64,000 nt of DNA from Sinorhizobium sp. 6-70 (GCF_030124375.1 NZ_JASKLS010000011.1:1-64000); one strand, 5' to 3'. Counted from the first letter of the stretch, positions 53,039 to 62,503 are shown. The notes: generated from the letters alone by a model not told the origin. Numbers and translations: made by a program.

Positions 53039-53490
53039 CCCTCGATCCCCTCGCGTCCGCGCACCACCATCATCGTCCCCGTCATCGAGGCGATCAGCTT
53101 GGCCGGCCCGTCCGGCCGGATGGCATAGGCCCGCCCGTCTGAAACGATGATGGTCGTGCCGGGCTTCGTCACCTCGCCGCGAAACAGGAAACGGTCGCCG
53201 CGGCCGGGCGAAAGCAGGTTCACCTTGAACTCGATGGTCAGCAACGACGCGTCGGGGTCGATGACGGAATAGGCGGCATAGGTCCCGGCGGCATCGAGCG
53301 CGGCGGAAATCACGCCGGCATGCAGCAGGCCGTGCTGCTGCGTCAGCTTGGGATCGAAGGGCAGTTCGATCTCGACCGTCCCCTGCTCGATGCGCGTCAG
53401 CTCCGCGCCGATCGTGTGCATCGCCGCCTGGCGGTCGAAGCTTTCCCGGATACGGGTGCGGAAATCCTGCAGCTCGCTGTCGTCAATCAA
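53035..53490 (-). CDS. PaaI family (hotdog) thioesterase
   Basis: A 151-residue acyl-CoA thioesterase fold protein: QQHGLLHAGVISAALDAAGTYAA is the hotdog helix with the catalytic Asp/Glu region, and TIEFKVNLLSPGRG is the following strand. Substrate unknown. The start is a TTG at 53490 preceded by GGAAAGG; longer ATG-free extensions are unlikely. Its stop overlaps the mtnN start by 4 bp. Confidence 0.85.
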   Translation of the reverse strand: MIDDSELQDFRTRIRESFDRQAAMHTIGAELTRIEQGTVEIELPFDPKLTQQHGLLHAGVISAALDAAGTYAAYSVIDPDASLLTIEFKVNLLSPGRGDRFLFRGEVTKPGTTIIVSDGRAYAIRPDGPAKLIASMTGTMMVVRGREGIEG

Positions 53491-53714
53491 TGGAAAAAGC
53501 CTTTCCGAGGCGGGGGACCGTCCGCCCGCGTCGGGCCGACAGTGGCATGCGCGCGGAATGAGGACAAGCGCGGGCGAGGCGGAAAATCGACGCGCTGGGA
53601 GGCCATCGGCCCGACAGACGGCAATACGAACCACATCCACATCCGGGCGAAATATGCGCCAATTGCAGTGCGCGCTTGCTTTCGCGAAACCCGGCTGATC
53701 CTTATATATCTACG

Positions 53715-54269
53715 ATGAGGAACATCAGACGCATTGAAATCCGGCCGGCCGACCCCGACGATGTCCTGATGATGGCATCTGTGCTCGTCGAAACCTGGCG
53801 GTCGACGTTTCGGGGCATCATCTCCGACGCGTATCTCGATGCGATGACGGTCGAGGATCAGGCGATCCGGCACGCGCGCCGAATGCGCGCCGCGGGCGTT
53901 TTCCATATGGTCGCGGCCGATATGGTCACGAAGACGGTGATCGGCCTGGCGAGCTACGGGCAAGCACGAGGGATGCCGCCGGCCTTCGACCGCGAGCTCT
54001 ACACGCTCTACCTGCTGGAAGAGTTCCAGGGCGCCGGCATCGGCTCCGCGCTCGTACGCACGGTTGCAACGCATTGCCGCGATGCGGGCGCTTCGTCGCT
54101 CTTCGCCTGGGTGCTGGCGGGCAATCCAAACCGCGTTTTCTATGAACGGCTCGGGGCGCGTGTCGTCGGGCGAGGGCGTGTCAGCGTCGGTCGGGAAAGC
54201 TATGATCAGGTCGCCTACCGCTGGGACGATCTCGCAATGCTCTCAGGCGCCGGAAATGCCGCGATGTGA
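53715..54269 (+). CDS. GNAT family N-acetyltransferase
   Basis: A 184-residue acetyltransferase. Motif A is TLYLLEEFQGAGIGSALVRT (about 96-115), followed by LFAWVLAGNPNRVFYERLGA. Substrate unknown. The ATG at 53715 has no Shine-Dalgarno sequence but lies about 8 bp after TATATATC, a possible -10 box, so the message may be nearly leaderless. It converges with the DUF1513 gene 15 bp away. Confidence 0.87.
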   Translation: MRNIRRIEIRPADPDDVLMMASVLVETWRSTFRGIISDAYLDAMTVEDQAIRHARRMRAAGVFHMVAADMVTKTVIGLASYGQARGMPPAFDRELYTLYLLEEFQGAGIGSALVRTVATHCRDAGASSLFAWVLAGNPNRVFYERLGARVVGRGRVSVGRESYDQVAYRWDDLAMLSGAGNAAM

Positions 54270-54283
54270 CGTCGGCGGCGCTT

Positions 54284-55366
54284 CTACCCTATCCGGACAA
54301 TATGCTGGTCCCAGGCAACGGCGCTTTTGCGCTCCTCGAAGCGCCCGTCGTAGGAGGAGACGGCGAAGCCCTGCGCGGACGCAGCGACGCCTGCGGCCTC
54401 CGCGACGAATTCTTCATTCAAGACGGCGCCCGTACGGGCATCGAGCGTGACGGCGACATTGCCCTTCGGCGATGTCAGTCCGACGAGCCCTTCGCGACGA
54501 TTGACGGCGATCGCGCCGACATAGTTGGCGAGCGCCTCGGTCGTTCGCTCGGGAAGGGTGACAAAGGCAAGGTCCTCACCGCGCGAGAAATGCCCGACGA
54601 GCGGCGGCAGGTCGTTGCGCGGCCCTTCATATTGGCAGGCGAACCAGATCTTTCCGTCGTTCCCGATGTCGAGATGGCGTATCGATAGCCGACTAAGATC
54701 ATTGGGCAGCACATGCTTTTCGATGAGTGCACCCGTGACGGTGTCGACCAGCGTCAGACTCGGCTCCATATGGTCGAGATTGAGCTTGGTGCGGCCGAAG
54801 TCCGGATGGGTCTCGATGCCGCCATTGGCGATCGCGAGCGTCCGCCGGTCGGCCGCAAGCGTCATGTCATGCGGCCCGATGCCGTAGGTCGGAAATTCGC
54901 CGATCCGGGCAAATCCCCTCGTGCCGTCGTAAATGCCGATCATGCCGCGATTGGCGGAAAAGTCGTTCTCGGTCGCATAGAGCAGGCGCCCGTCGGCGGA
55001 AAAGCAGCCGTGGCCGAAGAAGTGGCGGCCTTCGGCGGCTGTAATCACGACGGGTTCGGCAGCACCATCGGCCGAAAGGATCATCGCGTATGTGCCCGGC
55101 CGGCGGGCAAAGGCGACGGCCCGGCGGCTTTCCGTTGAGAAGGCCATGCCGTGCGCCCGCGCCGGCAGCAGCGTCCGGTCGATGATTTCGCCCTCGTCCG
55201 TGAGGGTCGCGACGCCATAGCTGCCGTCCGGCGCCATGAAGGCCGAGGCGAAGACGGCATCCGCTCTGTCAAGCGCGAAAGCGCCACGCGGGGTTAGCGT
55301 CGCCATCCAGGCAGCGCCCGCCATTGTGACGAAGCTGCGTCGATCGATAAGTGTTTTCGCGGTCAT
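54284..55366 (-). CDS. DUF1513 beta-propeller protein of the imelysin cluster
   Basis: A 360-residue secreted protein with a twin-arginine-type signal (DRRSFVTMAGAAWMATLTPR). The rest has repeated strand motifs such as GHGCFSADGRLLYATENDF and GIGPHDMTLAADRRTLAIANGG, typical of a seven-bladed propeller and of DUF1513. It is the usual last member of iron-regulated clusters with two imelysins and a DUF1111 di-haem protein. Here a CorA gene lies between it and the second imelysin. Function unknown; probably periplasmic. Confidence 0.9.
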   Translation of the reverse strand: MTAKTLIDRRSFVTMAGAAWMATLTPRGAFALDRADAVFASAFMAPDGSYGVATLTDEGEIIDRTLLPARAHGMAFSTESRRAVAFARRPGTYAMILSADGAAEPVVITAAEGRHFFGHGCFSADGRLLYATENDFSANRGMIGIYDGTRGFARIGEFPTYGIGPHDMTLAADRRTLAIANGGIETHPDFGRTKLNLDHMEPSLTLVDTVTGALIEKHVLPNDLSRLSIRHLDIGNDGKIWFACQYEGPRNDLPPLVGHFSRGEDLAFVTLPERTTEALANYVGAIAVNRREGLVGLTSPKGNVAVTLDARTGAVLNEEFVAEAAGVAASAQGFAVSSYDGRFEERKSAVAWDQHIVRIG

Positions 55367-55444
55367 GCGCGTCTTGCCGTAAACGGGACGATGACGGCGG
55401 CGATGCCCGCCGCCGGTCTCGATTGGGTTTAGCAGATTATCGTC

Positions 55445-56434
55445 TCAGAGCCAGCCACGGCGCTTGAAATAGAGAAAGGGCAACAGCGCCGACAGCACCA
55501 TCATCGATAGGGCGTAGGGGTAGCCGAGCTGCCATTTCAACTCCGGCATGACGTCGAAATTCATGCCGTAGACCGAGGCGACCAGCGTCGGCGGCAGGAA
55601 CACGACCGCTGCGACCGAGAAGATCTTGATGATCTGGTTCTGTTCGAGATTGATGAGGCCGAGCGTCGCGTCGAGCAGGAAATTGATCTTGTTCGACAGG
55701 AACAGCGCGTGATCGCCGAGCGAGGCTGCGTCGCGCTGGATCAGCTTGATCCGCTGCCGGCTCTCCTTGGCTGCCTTGCGCTGACTGTTTCCCTCGGTCG
55801 CAACGTGGTAGGCGACGAGCCTGCCGACGCTGACCAGACTTTCACGGATGATCGTCAAGAGGTCGCCTTTTTGGCCGATCTGCTCGATCAGGGACTGCAG
55901 GTCGCGCGTTTTCTTGGTGGCGCTGGCGTTCGACTTGCGGAAGACCTCGCGCGAGATCGCGTCGACCTCGTTGCCGGCGCGCTCCAGCGCATCCGCGGTG
56001 CGGTCGATCATCGCCTCGAGCAACCCCAGCATCACCAGCTCGCCGGTGTCGCACGCAGCTCCGTTCGGCTTCTGGATCCGGTTGGCATAGACCTGGAACG
56101 GCTTCGGATCGGCATGACGCACCGTGACGAGACAGGTTCCCTTGAGAATGAACGTCACCGGCACTTTTGCCGGATAGTCACTGTCGAGTTTGGCTGCGGC
56201 GGTCATCGTCATGAATTCCGCGCCGTCCTCCTGGTAGAGGCGGTCGGAAAGCTCGATTTCCTGCATCTCGTCGCGTGTCGGAATGGCGATCGCCAACTTG
56301 TCTTCGACCAGCCGCGTTTCCTCGGCGGAAGGATTGAAGAGGTCGAACCAGATCACCGGCTCGGGCGAAGCCAGGCTGTTGAGGATATCGAAAAGCGCGA
56401 GATGGTTGTTCTGGCTTTTGTAGATGCGCAGCAT
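55445..56434 (-). CDS. corA: CorA family magnesium/divalent metal transporter
   Basis: A 329-residue inner-membrane channel. A large cytoplasmic N-domain leads to two C-terminal helices with the selectivity motif YGMNF (about residue 290). It should import Mg2+, possibly Co2+ or Ni2+. The ATG at 56434 (MLRIYKSQ) follows GGAG; earlier in-frame ATGs (56446, 56458) are possible. It is embedded, on the same strand, between the second imelysin (232-bp gap) and DUF1513 (78-bp gap). Confidence 0.93.
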   Translation of the reverse strand: MLRIYKSQNNHLALFDILNSLASPEPVIWFDLFNPSAEETRLVEDKLAIAIPTRDEMQEIELSDRLYQEDGAEFMTMTAAAKLDSDYPAKVPVTFILKGTCLVTVRHADPKPFQVYANRIQKPNGAACDTGELVMLGLLEAMIDRTADALERAGNEVDAISREVFRKSNASATKKTRDLQSLIEQIGQKGDLLTIIRESLVSVGRLVAYHVATEGNSQRKAAKESRQRIKLIQRDAASLGDHALFLSNKINFLLDATLGLINLEQNQIIKIFSVAAVVFLPPTLVASVYGMNFDVMPELKWQLGYPYALSMMVLSALLPFLYFKRRGWL

Positions 56435-56666
56435 GTGGGGCTCCATGGGGCGAGTCATCCGACCGCCTGAAGCCCTGATCAATCAGGACCGGACGGCCGT
56501 GAGCGTGAAGGCTCGACTTCGACTGTCGGGGTTCATTCCGGTTGATCCTTGGTAGGTGAAACATGCCCGCGAAATGCGGACACGAATTGCGCTTTGCGCC
56601 CAAAAGAGCGCCTTGTCAACCGCCGGGCGGCGGCGCCCCTTCACGTTGCCGTGTCAACCTGCCATG

Positions 56667-57794
56667 TCAATCGCCGTCGGCAAAGGAAAAGCCGGCGCCA
56701 AGGCCGATTGCGCCGCCGAATTCGCGGTTGAACCGATCGAGGAGATCGGCTGTGTTGAGCGTGATGAAGTCGAGGGCGGCGCGCTGGTTCTCGTCCGCAA
56801 GCGCCGCATCGATCGGTCCCTCGATGCGGTCCGCCGCGCGGATCAGCGCCTTGAAAAGGAAATTGATCGAGCCGGCGATCGAGCGGCTGTCGGCTGGAAG
56901 CAGGCTTTCCATGCCGGCCGTATTGAAGAGCTTCTGCAGAGCCCGCAGATTCGCGGAAATGGATGGCATCGTATTGACCGAGCGCCAATAGATGGCGAGC
57001 CGTGGATGTCCCTTGTCGGACTTTCCGTCGACGGTGCCGGGGTAGAACGGCCGCAGCCGCTGGTCCTTCACCATCTCAACGCTATGGACAAGGATGCCGA
57101 GGAGTTCGGTTGCGGCTTCCTTGCTGTCGCGGAAGAGCGGATTGTCCGGACCCGGATTCCTCCAGGCGGCTTGGATTCCCTCCGGCCTTTCCCATTCGGC
57201 GAGGATCTCGCCGGCGATCTGCCTCAGGTTCTCCGATATCGCGACGCCGTAGTGGCAGCGAAAGGCCCCGTCATTCCCTGCAAGCGTTTCTGCCCCGGTG
57301 CCGTAGAGTACGTATTCGAGCGCGCCGAGGCCCTGGACAGCGACGCTTTTCGTCTTGAGGCTCTCGGCGTGCGTTGCGCGTTCGTCTTTCTTGGCGAGAA
57401 TCGCCTGCACCTGCTTCAGGCCGGTGCTCTTGCGGTCGGGATAAAAGAGGAAGCGTTCGAAGCGGTTCTGTTCGAGGGCTGGGCCGAGGCGGATGATCTC
57501 GATCGCCGACCAGCTCTGCACGACGCCCGAAAAGGCTGAGCGGGCGGCCTCGAGCGCCGCTGCCGAAGGTGCCTTGCAAAGCGCAGCGCTCGTTTCCGCG
57601 AGGCCGACCGTCGCCTCCGCGAGGCCGCGATAGCCGGGGATGATGAAGCCGTCCACGGCTTTTGCCATGACGCCCGGCACGGCGGCCTCGTCGACGACAC
57701 GCGGCGAAAGCGCTCCACCTTCCTGCGCGGCCGTCGGGGTTGCGATCGCCGCGAACAGGATGACGGCCAGGGTAAGGGGAAGGCTCGGGCGCAT
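56667..57794 (-). CDS. Second imelysin family periplasmic protein
   Basis: A 375-residue imelysin (peptidase M75) with a Sec signal (MRPSLPLTLAVILFAAIATP then TAAQ). The GxHxxE motif seen in the first imelysin is altered here to a GLGALEYVLYG-like form without His. Imelysins are thought to bind iron or haem rather than cut proteins; the degenerate motif hints at a different ligand. The start overlaps the DUF1111 stop by 1 bp (TGATG), so the two are coupled. Confidence 0.9.
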   Translation of the reverse strand: MRPSLPLTLAVILFAAIATPTAAQEGGALSPRVVDEAAVPGVMAKAVDGFIIPGYRGLAEATVGLAETSAALCKAPSAAALEAARSAFSGVVQSWSAIEIIRLGPALEQNRFERFLFYPDRKSTGLKQVQAILAKKDERATHAESLKTKSVAVQGLGALEYVLYGTGAETLAGNDGAFRCHYGVAISENLRQIAGEILAEWERPEGIQAAWRNPGPDNPLFRDSKEAATELLGILVHSVEMVKDQRLRPFYPGTVDGKSDKGHPRLAIYWRSVNTMPSISANLRALQKLFNTAGMESLLPADSRSIAGSINFLFKALIRAADRIEGPIDAALADENQRAALDFITLNTADLLDRFNREFGGAIGLGAGFSFADGD

Positions 57795-59389
57795 CAGAGT
57801 GACTCCAGGAATGTGATCAGTGCTTTTCGGTCGTCCTTCGGCAAGGCGGCGAAGGCGTTGCGCGCCTTTTCCGCTTCACCGCCGTGCCAAAGGATGGCCT
57901 CGGTAAGATTACGGGCGCGGCCGTCGTGAAGGAAGAAGGTGTGGCCGCTGACGGTGTGTGTCAGTCCGATCCCCCAGAGCGGTGGCGTGCGCCACTCGCG
58001 GCCATCGGCGACGCCGACTTGCTGGCCGTCGGCAAGACCCTCGCCCATATCGTGCAGCAGGAAATCCGAGTAGGGCCAGATCAACTGGAACGCCTGTTCC
58101 TTGTGCGGCGCATCGCGCCGGGTCACGAATTTCGGCGCATGGCACGCCGCGCAGCCGGATTGGTAGAAGAGCCGCTTGCCCCGCAAGGTTTCGGGGAAGC
58201 TCGCCTTGCGGCGGGCGGGCACGGCGAGGTTGGAGGCATAGAAGGCGACGAGGCCAAGCACCGGATCGGGCGCTTCGACCGGGCCGAGCCGTTCCTGAAC
58301 GCCGGTCGGAAGCGCCAGGCATTCCGTCTGCGCCTCGGTGCAATCACCGTGGCTGCGGTCGTTGCCCGGACTGGATAGGCCGATGTCGATGGCGAAAGCG
58401 TCGGCGGCCTGTCGGCCGAGCGTCGTGCTTTGTGCCTTCCAGCCGAAACGGCCAAGCATCATGTCTCCGGTCGCGGCGCCGCGGATCAGCGCAGGCCGCC
58501 CGCTGATACCGTCCCCGTCGCGGTCCTCAGGATCCGCGTGCGCGAAAATGTCGGCCTCGTGGATCGCCTCGATCAGTCCGAGACCGATCATCGGCGAAGC
58601 GACGCGCGGTGAGAGCGTCGTTGTCGGATCGAGCGGGCCATAGCCGAGGTCGGCGACCGTATAATGGGGCTTCCGCAGGGAAACCGTCTCGCCGTCCGCA
58701 AAGCTCACCTGCTCGTCCCTGTAGGTGATCGTTACGCGCCCTTCGGCCGCAAGCCCCGGCACGGCACTGTCCTGAAGCTGCACACCATAGACGGGATCGG
58801 GAAAATTGAGCGCGGCATGGGAGGCGAGCATTTCCCGTTCGGCGTCGTCATGCGGCGCACGCGCAAGGCGATAGAACATCGACGTCGAGTCGGACGCGCC
58901 TTCCGGGGGATGGCCCCGCCCGTCGCGCGGATGACAGCTCTCGCAGGAACGGGCGTTGTAGAGCGGGCCGAGCCCGTCGGAGGCTTGCGTGGAGGAGGGC
59001 GACGAAACCCAGAGCTTCTCGAAGAGCGCCTTGCCGAGCTTGAAGTTCTGTTCGGCCTCGAAGGGCAGGTTCGCCGAAAACTGGGAGAAGATTTGCCGGT
59101 CGATCGGCGCAATCGTCGTTGCCGCGCCGGCGGAAAGCGCCTCGAACTGTTCCGCCTTGGAGAAATCCGTCGTCGGCCGGGTGACGGTCAGCACACGCGC
59201 GCGGTCGTACTCGGAAAGATCTTCGCGTACGGGGAAGAGGGGGGAGCCCACACCCGCGCCCCCGCCTTCAGCCGTTGCAACCTGGTTGGATTCCGCCCTA
59301 GCGACAAGATTTATGTCGCCGCTCATCGCCGCTGCGGTGAAACCAAGGGCGGCGAGCGGCAGCGCTAGGAGGCGGGAGGTCATATGCAT
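57794..59389 (-). CDS. Di-haem DUF1111 protein (thiol oxidoreductase family)
   Basis: A 531-residue periplasmic c-type cytochrome-like protein with a signal peptide (MHMTSRLLALPLAALGFTAA). Two haem-binding motifs are visible: CESCH (about residue 160) and CAACH (about 420). DUF1111 proteins resemble di-haem peroxidases and accompany imelysins in iron-linked clusters; the substrate is not known. Start uncertain among ATG 59389, ATG 59383 and GTG 59410. Confidence 0.92.
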   Translation of the reverse strand: MHMTSRLLALPLAALGFTAAAMSGDINLVARAESNQVATAEGGGAGVGSPLFPVREDLSEYDRARVLTVTRPTTDFSKAEQFEALSAGAATTIAPIDRQIFSQFSANLPFEAEQNFKLGKALFEKLWVSSPSSTQASDGLGPLYNARSCESCHPRDGRGHPPEGASDSTSMFYRLARAPHDDAEREMLASHAALNFPDPVYGVQLQDSAVPGLAAEGRVTITYRDEQVSFADGETVSLRKPHYTVADLGYGPLDPTTTLSPRVASPMIGLGLIEAIHEADIFAHADPEDRDGDGISGRPALIRGAATGDMMLGRFGWKAQSTTLGRQAADAFAIDIGLSSPGNDRSHGDCTEAQTECLALPTGVQERLGPVEAPDPVLGLVAFYASNLAVPARRKASFPETLRGKRLFYQSGCAACHAPKFVTRRDAPHKEQAFQLIWPYSDFLLHDMGEGLADGQQVGVADGREWRTPPLWGIGLTHTVSGHTFFLHDGRARNLTEAILWHGGEAEKARNAFAALPKDDRKALITFLESL

Positions 59390-59437
59390 TGGACTTGGGC
59401 CGGGCCGCACCCTTTTCGAGGCGGCCCGCCTTTCGGC

Positions 59438-60718
59438 TTATTGGAAGACGGCGCTAGGATTATCCAGGCTGTCGGAACCTTCAAGCTCGATCGTGCCGAG
59501 ATCGAGCGACGCGATGACGCGTTCGACGGTCTTCGCTTGCGCGATCAAACCGTCGATGGCGGCCTGGACGGTGGCGTTACCCTCGGCATTGCCTTCGCCG
59601 ATCATCTGGTCATAGGCCTCGACCGTTTCGGCGCGCTTCGCCATCGCCTGCATCTTTTCGACGGTGGCGGCAAGATTGTCCTTCAGTTCCTTGTCCAGTG
59701 CCGCGTCCTTCGCGGCAACGAGTTCGGAAAGTGAGGGGCCGGTGAGCTTCGTGCCGTCGACGCGGGTATATTCGCCGGTATAGGCGGACTGGATGCCGAT
59801 CGCGTCATGGAGATGCGAGTTGTGCGTGTTGTCCGAGAAGCAATCGTGCTCTTCTTCCGGGTCATGCAGCAGCAGGCCGAGCTTCATGCGCTCGCCGGCG
59901 AGTTCTCCGTAGGAAAGAGAACCCATGCCGGTGAGGATGGTGGCGAGACCGACCTTTGGGTCGGCTTCGACGGCCTTGGCGGCGGCGCCATCCGGTGTCC
60001 AGTTGGAGACCATCTCCTTGAGATCGGAAACGAGCAGGCTGGAGGCTGCCTTCAGATAGCCGGCGCGGCGGTCGCAGTTGCCGTTCGTGCAGGCCTTGGT
60101 ATCGAAGTCGGTATGGGAGCGGTTGCCGGCGCCCGCGCCGGTGCCGTTCAGGTCCTGTCCCCAGAGCAGGAATTCGATCGCGTGGTAGCCGGTTGCGACG
60201 TTCGCCTCGATGCCACCGGCTTCCTGCAGTGTGCCGGACAGGAATTCCGGCGTGATGTTCGTCGCGTCGACGTCCTTGCCGTCGATCTTGGTCGTCTTGT
60301 TGGCGATCACGTTGGCAACGAAAAGAGCGTTCTCATCGCTTTCCGTGCCGTAGCTCGTATCGACATAGTCGATCAAACCCTCGTCGAGCGGCCAGGCATT
60401 CACCTTGCCTTCCCATTCGTCGACGATCGTATTGCCGAAACGATAGACCTCGGTCTCCTGATAGGGGTTTCGCGCCTTGAGCCAGGCGTCACGCGCGGCC
60501 TTCAAGGTCTCTTCGCTCGGGCTTGCGATCAGCGCGTCGACCGCCTTGTCGAGTGCTTCGGCCGTCGTCAGCGCGTCTTCGTATTTGGCGTGTGCAACGG
60601 CGGCGTAGTGCTTGACGACCTGAGCGGCGTCGGTGGCGGCATTCGCCGGTTGCAAGGCCAGCGCCGACGTTGCGGCCATGAGCGCCAGCGCGGCGGCGCG
60701 GATGAAATTCTTGGTCAC
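59438..60718 (-). CDS. irpA: Imelysin family iron-regulated periplasmic protein
   Basis: A 426-residue secreted protein; the GTG at 60718 opens a signal peptide (VTKNFIRAAALALMAATSAL to ANA) and is preceded by AAAGGAGAGG. The hallmark GxHxxE is intact: ATGYHAIEFLLWGQDLNG (about residue 185). Conserved regions VYRFGNTIVDEW and NDNTHNSHLHDA-like SDNTHNSHLHDAIG also match IrpA-type proteins. It should bind iron or haem at the periplasmic face. It heads the unit with DUF1111 and imelysin 2; an Irr-like site is about 200 bp upstream and a mosaic repeat lies in the leader. Confidence 0.93.
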   Translation of the reverse strand: MTKNFIRAAALALMAATSALALQPANAATDAAQVVKHYAAVAHAKYEDALTTAEALDKAVDALIASPSEETLKAARDAWLKARNPYQETEVYRFGNTIVDEWEGKVNAWPLDEGLIDYVDTSYGTESDENALFVANVIANKTTKIDGKDVDATNITPEFLSGTLQEAGGIEANVATGYHAIEFLLWGQDLNGTGAGAGNRSHTDFDTKACTNGNCDRRAGYLKAASSLLVSDLKEMVSNWTPDGAAAKAVEADPKVGLATILTGMGSLSYGELAGERMKLGLLLHDPEEEHDCFSDNTHNSHLHDAIGIQSAYTGEYTRVDGTKLTGPSLSELVAAKDAALDKELKDNLAATVEKMQAMAKRAETVEAYDQMIGEGNAEGNATVQAAIDGLIAQAKTVERVIASLDLGTIELEGSDSLDNPSAVFQ

Positions 60719-60741
60719 GACCCTCTCCTTTGCTTCTCCTC

Positions 60742-60840
60742 CAGCGCCGTGCGTCTTTACGTGACGCACAAAGGTCGCTGCAGCACTTTGCATCGCTGCG
60801 TGTTTCTGCCCTTCAATCGGGTCCGTTCGGAAACCTGCAG
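60742..60840. repeat. RIME-like mosaic palindromic repeat in the irpA leader
   Basis: CAGCGCCGTGCGTC...GACGCAC...GCTGCAG followed by GCATCGCTGCGTG, a degenerate CTTCAATCGG core and CTGCAG. If transcription starts near the Irr-like site, this hairpin element is part of the untranslated leader of irpA. Confidence 0.7.
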
Positions 60841-60905
60841 TGGGCGGCGAGCAAACGTCTCGGAGCCCGCTAAAGCCCACTTCTCATGGACCAAAAGTAA
60901 ACTTG

Positions 60906-60937
60906 TGTCAAAGTGTATAGTTTAGAATGTTTTCAAA
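60906..60937 (-). promoter_or_regulatory. Irr-like (ICE-type) site and promoter region of the imelysin cluster
   Basis: TTTAGAA-TGT-TTTCAAA at 60921-60937 resembles the ICE motif TTTAGAA-N3-TTCTAAA with two right-arm mismatches. On the minus strand TATACA (60919-60914) and TTGACA (60911-60906) follow, either of which may belong to the promoter. Weaker than the mbfA site, and RirA control is also possible. Confidence 0.5.
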
Positions 60938-60977
60938 CTTTCCCGGGGCGGCACGCGCAAACGTCGGCCTGCGATCC

Positions 60978-61084
60978 GGCACTAAGGTGCGTCGCGTTCA
61001 AACGGCCTCACACGGCGCGTTTAGGTCTTCGTGTTCATGCCTGTCGTCCACCCAAAACCGCTGCACACTTTTGGGGGGCATGCA
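60978..61084. repeat. Composite hairpin repeat including one copy of the 61-bp mbfA-array unit
   Basis: The first part (CACTAAGGTGCG...GGCGCGTTTAG) is a hairpin. The second (CCCAAAACCGCTGCACAC then TTTTGGGGGGCATGCAT, 61051-61084) is the reverse complement of the unit tandemly repeated after mbfA. It ends at the rRNA methyltransferase stop codon. Confidence 0.75.
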
Positions 61085-62374
61085 TCAGCTCTTTCGGCCC
61101 ATAAGGCAGAAAAAGAAGCCGTCGGTTCCCGTCGAGGCGGGCGTCAGAGTGACCGTCTTCATGTCGGCGGACCACGGCTGCGGCTTGTCGGTGCCGAAGA
61201 GCGTGGCCCATATGTCGGCGGCCGAGAGAATCTCGAATTCCGGATTGTCCTCGCAGAAACCGTAGACCTGCGACTCGTTCTCCTCGGGAAGCACCGAGCA
61301 GGTCACGTAGATCAGATGTCCGCCCGGCCGCACGAACTGGGCGGCGCTAGCAAGCGCCTCTTCTTGCTGCGCCAGCCTCTCCTCCAGGTTCTTCTGCGTG
61401 AGCCGCCATTTCGTGTCCGGGCGCCGCCGCCACGTGCCGGTCCCGGTGCAGGGCGCATCCACAAGCACGCGATCGAAGCGCCCGGTAAGCGGCGCCAGGG
61501 ATTCCGCCGATTCATGCACCTGCACATTGCGGGTGCCGGCGCGCTTCAGCCGCTCGATGATCGGCGCCAGCCGCTTGCGATCGGTGTCGTAGGCGTGGAC
61601 CTGGCCCTTGTTGTTCATCGCGGCCGACATGGCAAGCGTCTTGCCGCCGCCGCCGGCGCAGTAGTCGAGAACCTGCTCGCCTTCCTGCGGGAAAACCAGA
61701 TCGGCGACGATCTGCGAACCTTCGTCCTGAACTTCGAACCAGCCCTTCTGGAACGAGATCTCCGCGGTGACGTTCGGGAGGCGCGAAGCGCCTTCGCCGG
61801 CCGGGATGCGCAAGCCGTGGCGCGCGATTGTCGCCGGTTCGGCGCCGCTTCGGTCGAGCGCCTTCAACACCTTGTCGCGGCTTGCCTTCAGGGTGTTGAC
61901 GCGCAGGTCCAGTGTCGGCCGCCCGGCAAGCGCCTGGGCTTCCTCGAGCCAGTGGTCGGAGAAGTTCTCCTCGAAAGAGGCCTCAGTCCACTCCGGAATA
62001 TCCGCCTGCACATGCTTGGGCGCATCGTCGAGCCGGTGCTCGGCAAAGACCTTCATCATTTCCGCCGAGGGAGCCTCGGGCGCGAACTTGTCGTCGGCGA
62101 GCTCCGCGGCAAGCGTCGCGGGGGTAAAGCCCCATTGCCGATACATGACCGCGTGGCCAAGCGCGGTCGCGCTGTCGCTGTCCATCAGATAGGCGTGGGA
62201 GAGCTTCATCCGCAGCGCGTCGTAAACGATGTTACCGATGGCGGAGCGGTCGCCCGATCCGGCGAAGCGGTGGGAAAGGCCCCAGTCCTTGAGCGCGTCA
62301 GCGACGGGCCGTTTCCGTTTTTCTATGTCGTCAAGAACCTCAATGGCTCCTGCGAGCCTTCCGCCCAAGCGCAT
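61085..62374 (-). CDS. RsmB/NOL1/NOP2-type RNA cytosine-C5 methyltransferase
   Basis: A 429-residue m5C methyltransferase, presumably for 16S rRNA. Motif I is LDYCAGGGGKTLAMS, motif IV is DAPCTGTGTWRR (release Cys) and motif VI is VTCSVLPEENESQV (catalytic Cys). The N-terminal NusB-like region is atypical, so it may not be the exact RsmB orthologue. The ATG at 62374 follows AAGGAG; a GTG at 62416 is possible. Confidence 0.92.
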   Translation of the reverse strand: MRLGGRLAGAIEVLDDIEKRKRPVADALKDWGLSHRFAGSGDRSAIGNIVYDALRMKLSHAYLMDSDSATALGHAVMYRQWGFTPATLAAELADDKFAPEAPSAEMMKVFAEHRLDDAPKHVQADIPEWTEASFEENFSDHWLEEAQALAGRPTLDLRVNTLKASRDKVLKALDRSGAEPATIARHGLRIPAGEGASRLPNVTAEISFQKGWFEVQDEGSQIVADLVFPQEGEQVLDYCAGGGGKTLAMSAAMNNKGQVHAYDTDRKRLAPIIERLKRAGTRNVQVHESAESLAPLTGRFDRVLVDAPCTGTGTWRRRPDTKWRLTQKNLEERLAQQEEALASAAQFVRPGGHLIYVTCSVLPEENESQVYGFCEDNPEFEILSAADIWATLFGTDKPQPWSADMKTVTLTPASTGTDGFFFCLMGRKS

Positions 62375-62460
62375 CTTCGATGAACTCCTTTTTCGCCGTG
62401 GTAACGGCGAAGACACCGAAGAGCAAGACGGAAGCGGTAGAAATGGCGGAAGCCGCCCAC

Positions 62461-62496
62461 TGCATGTTTCCTTAAATCGGAGCCGATCAAGGATAT
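62461..62496. repeat. Half copy of the RIME-like repeat
   Basis: TGCATGTTTCC, TTAAATCGGAGCCGATCAAGG: one hairpin only of the two-hairpin element, just after the rlpA stop. Confidence 0.6.
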
Positions 62497-62503
62497 TGGC
62501 GGA

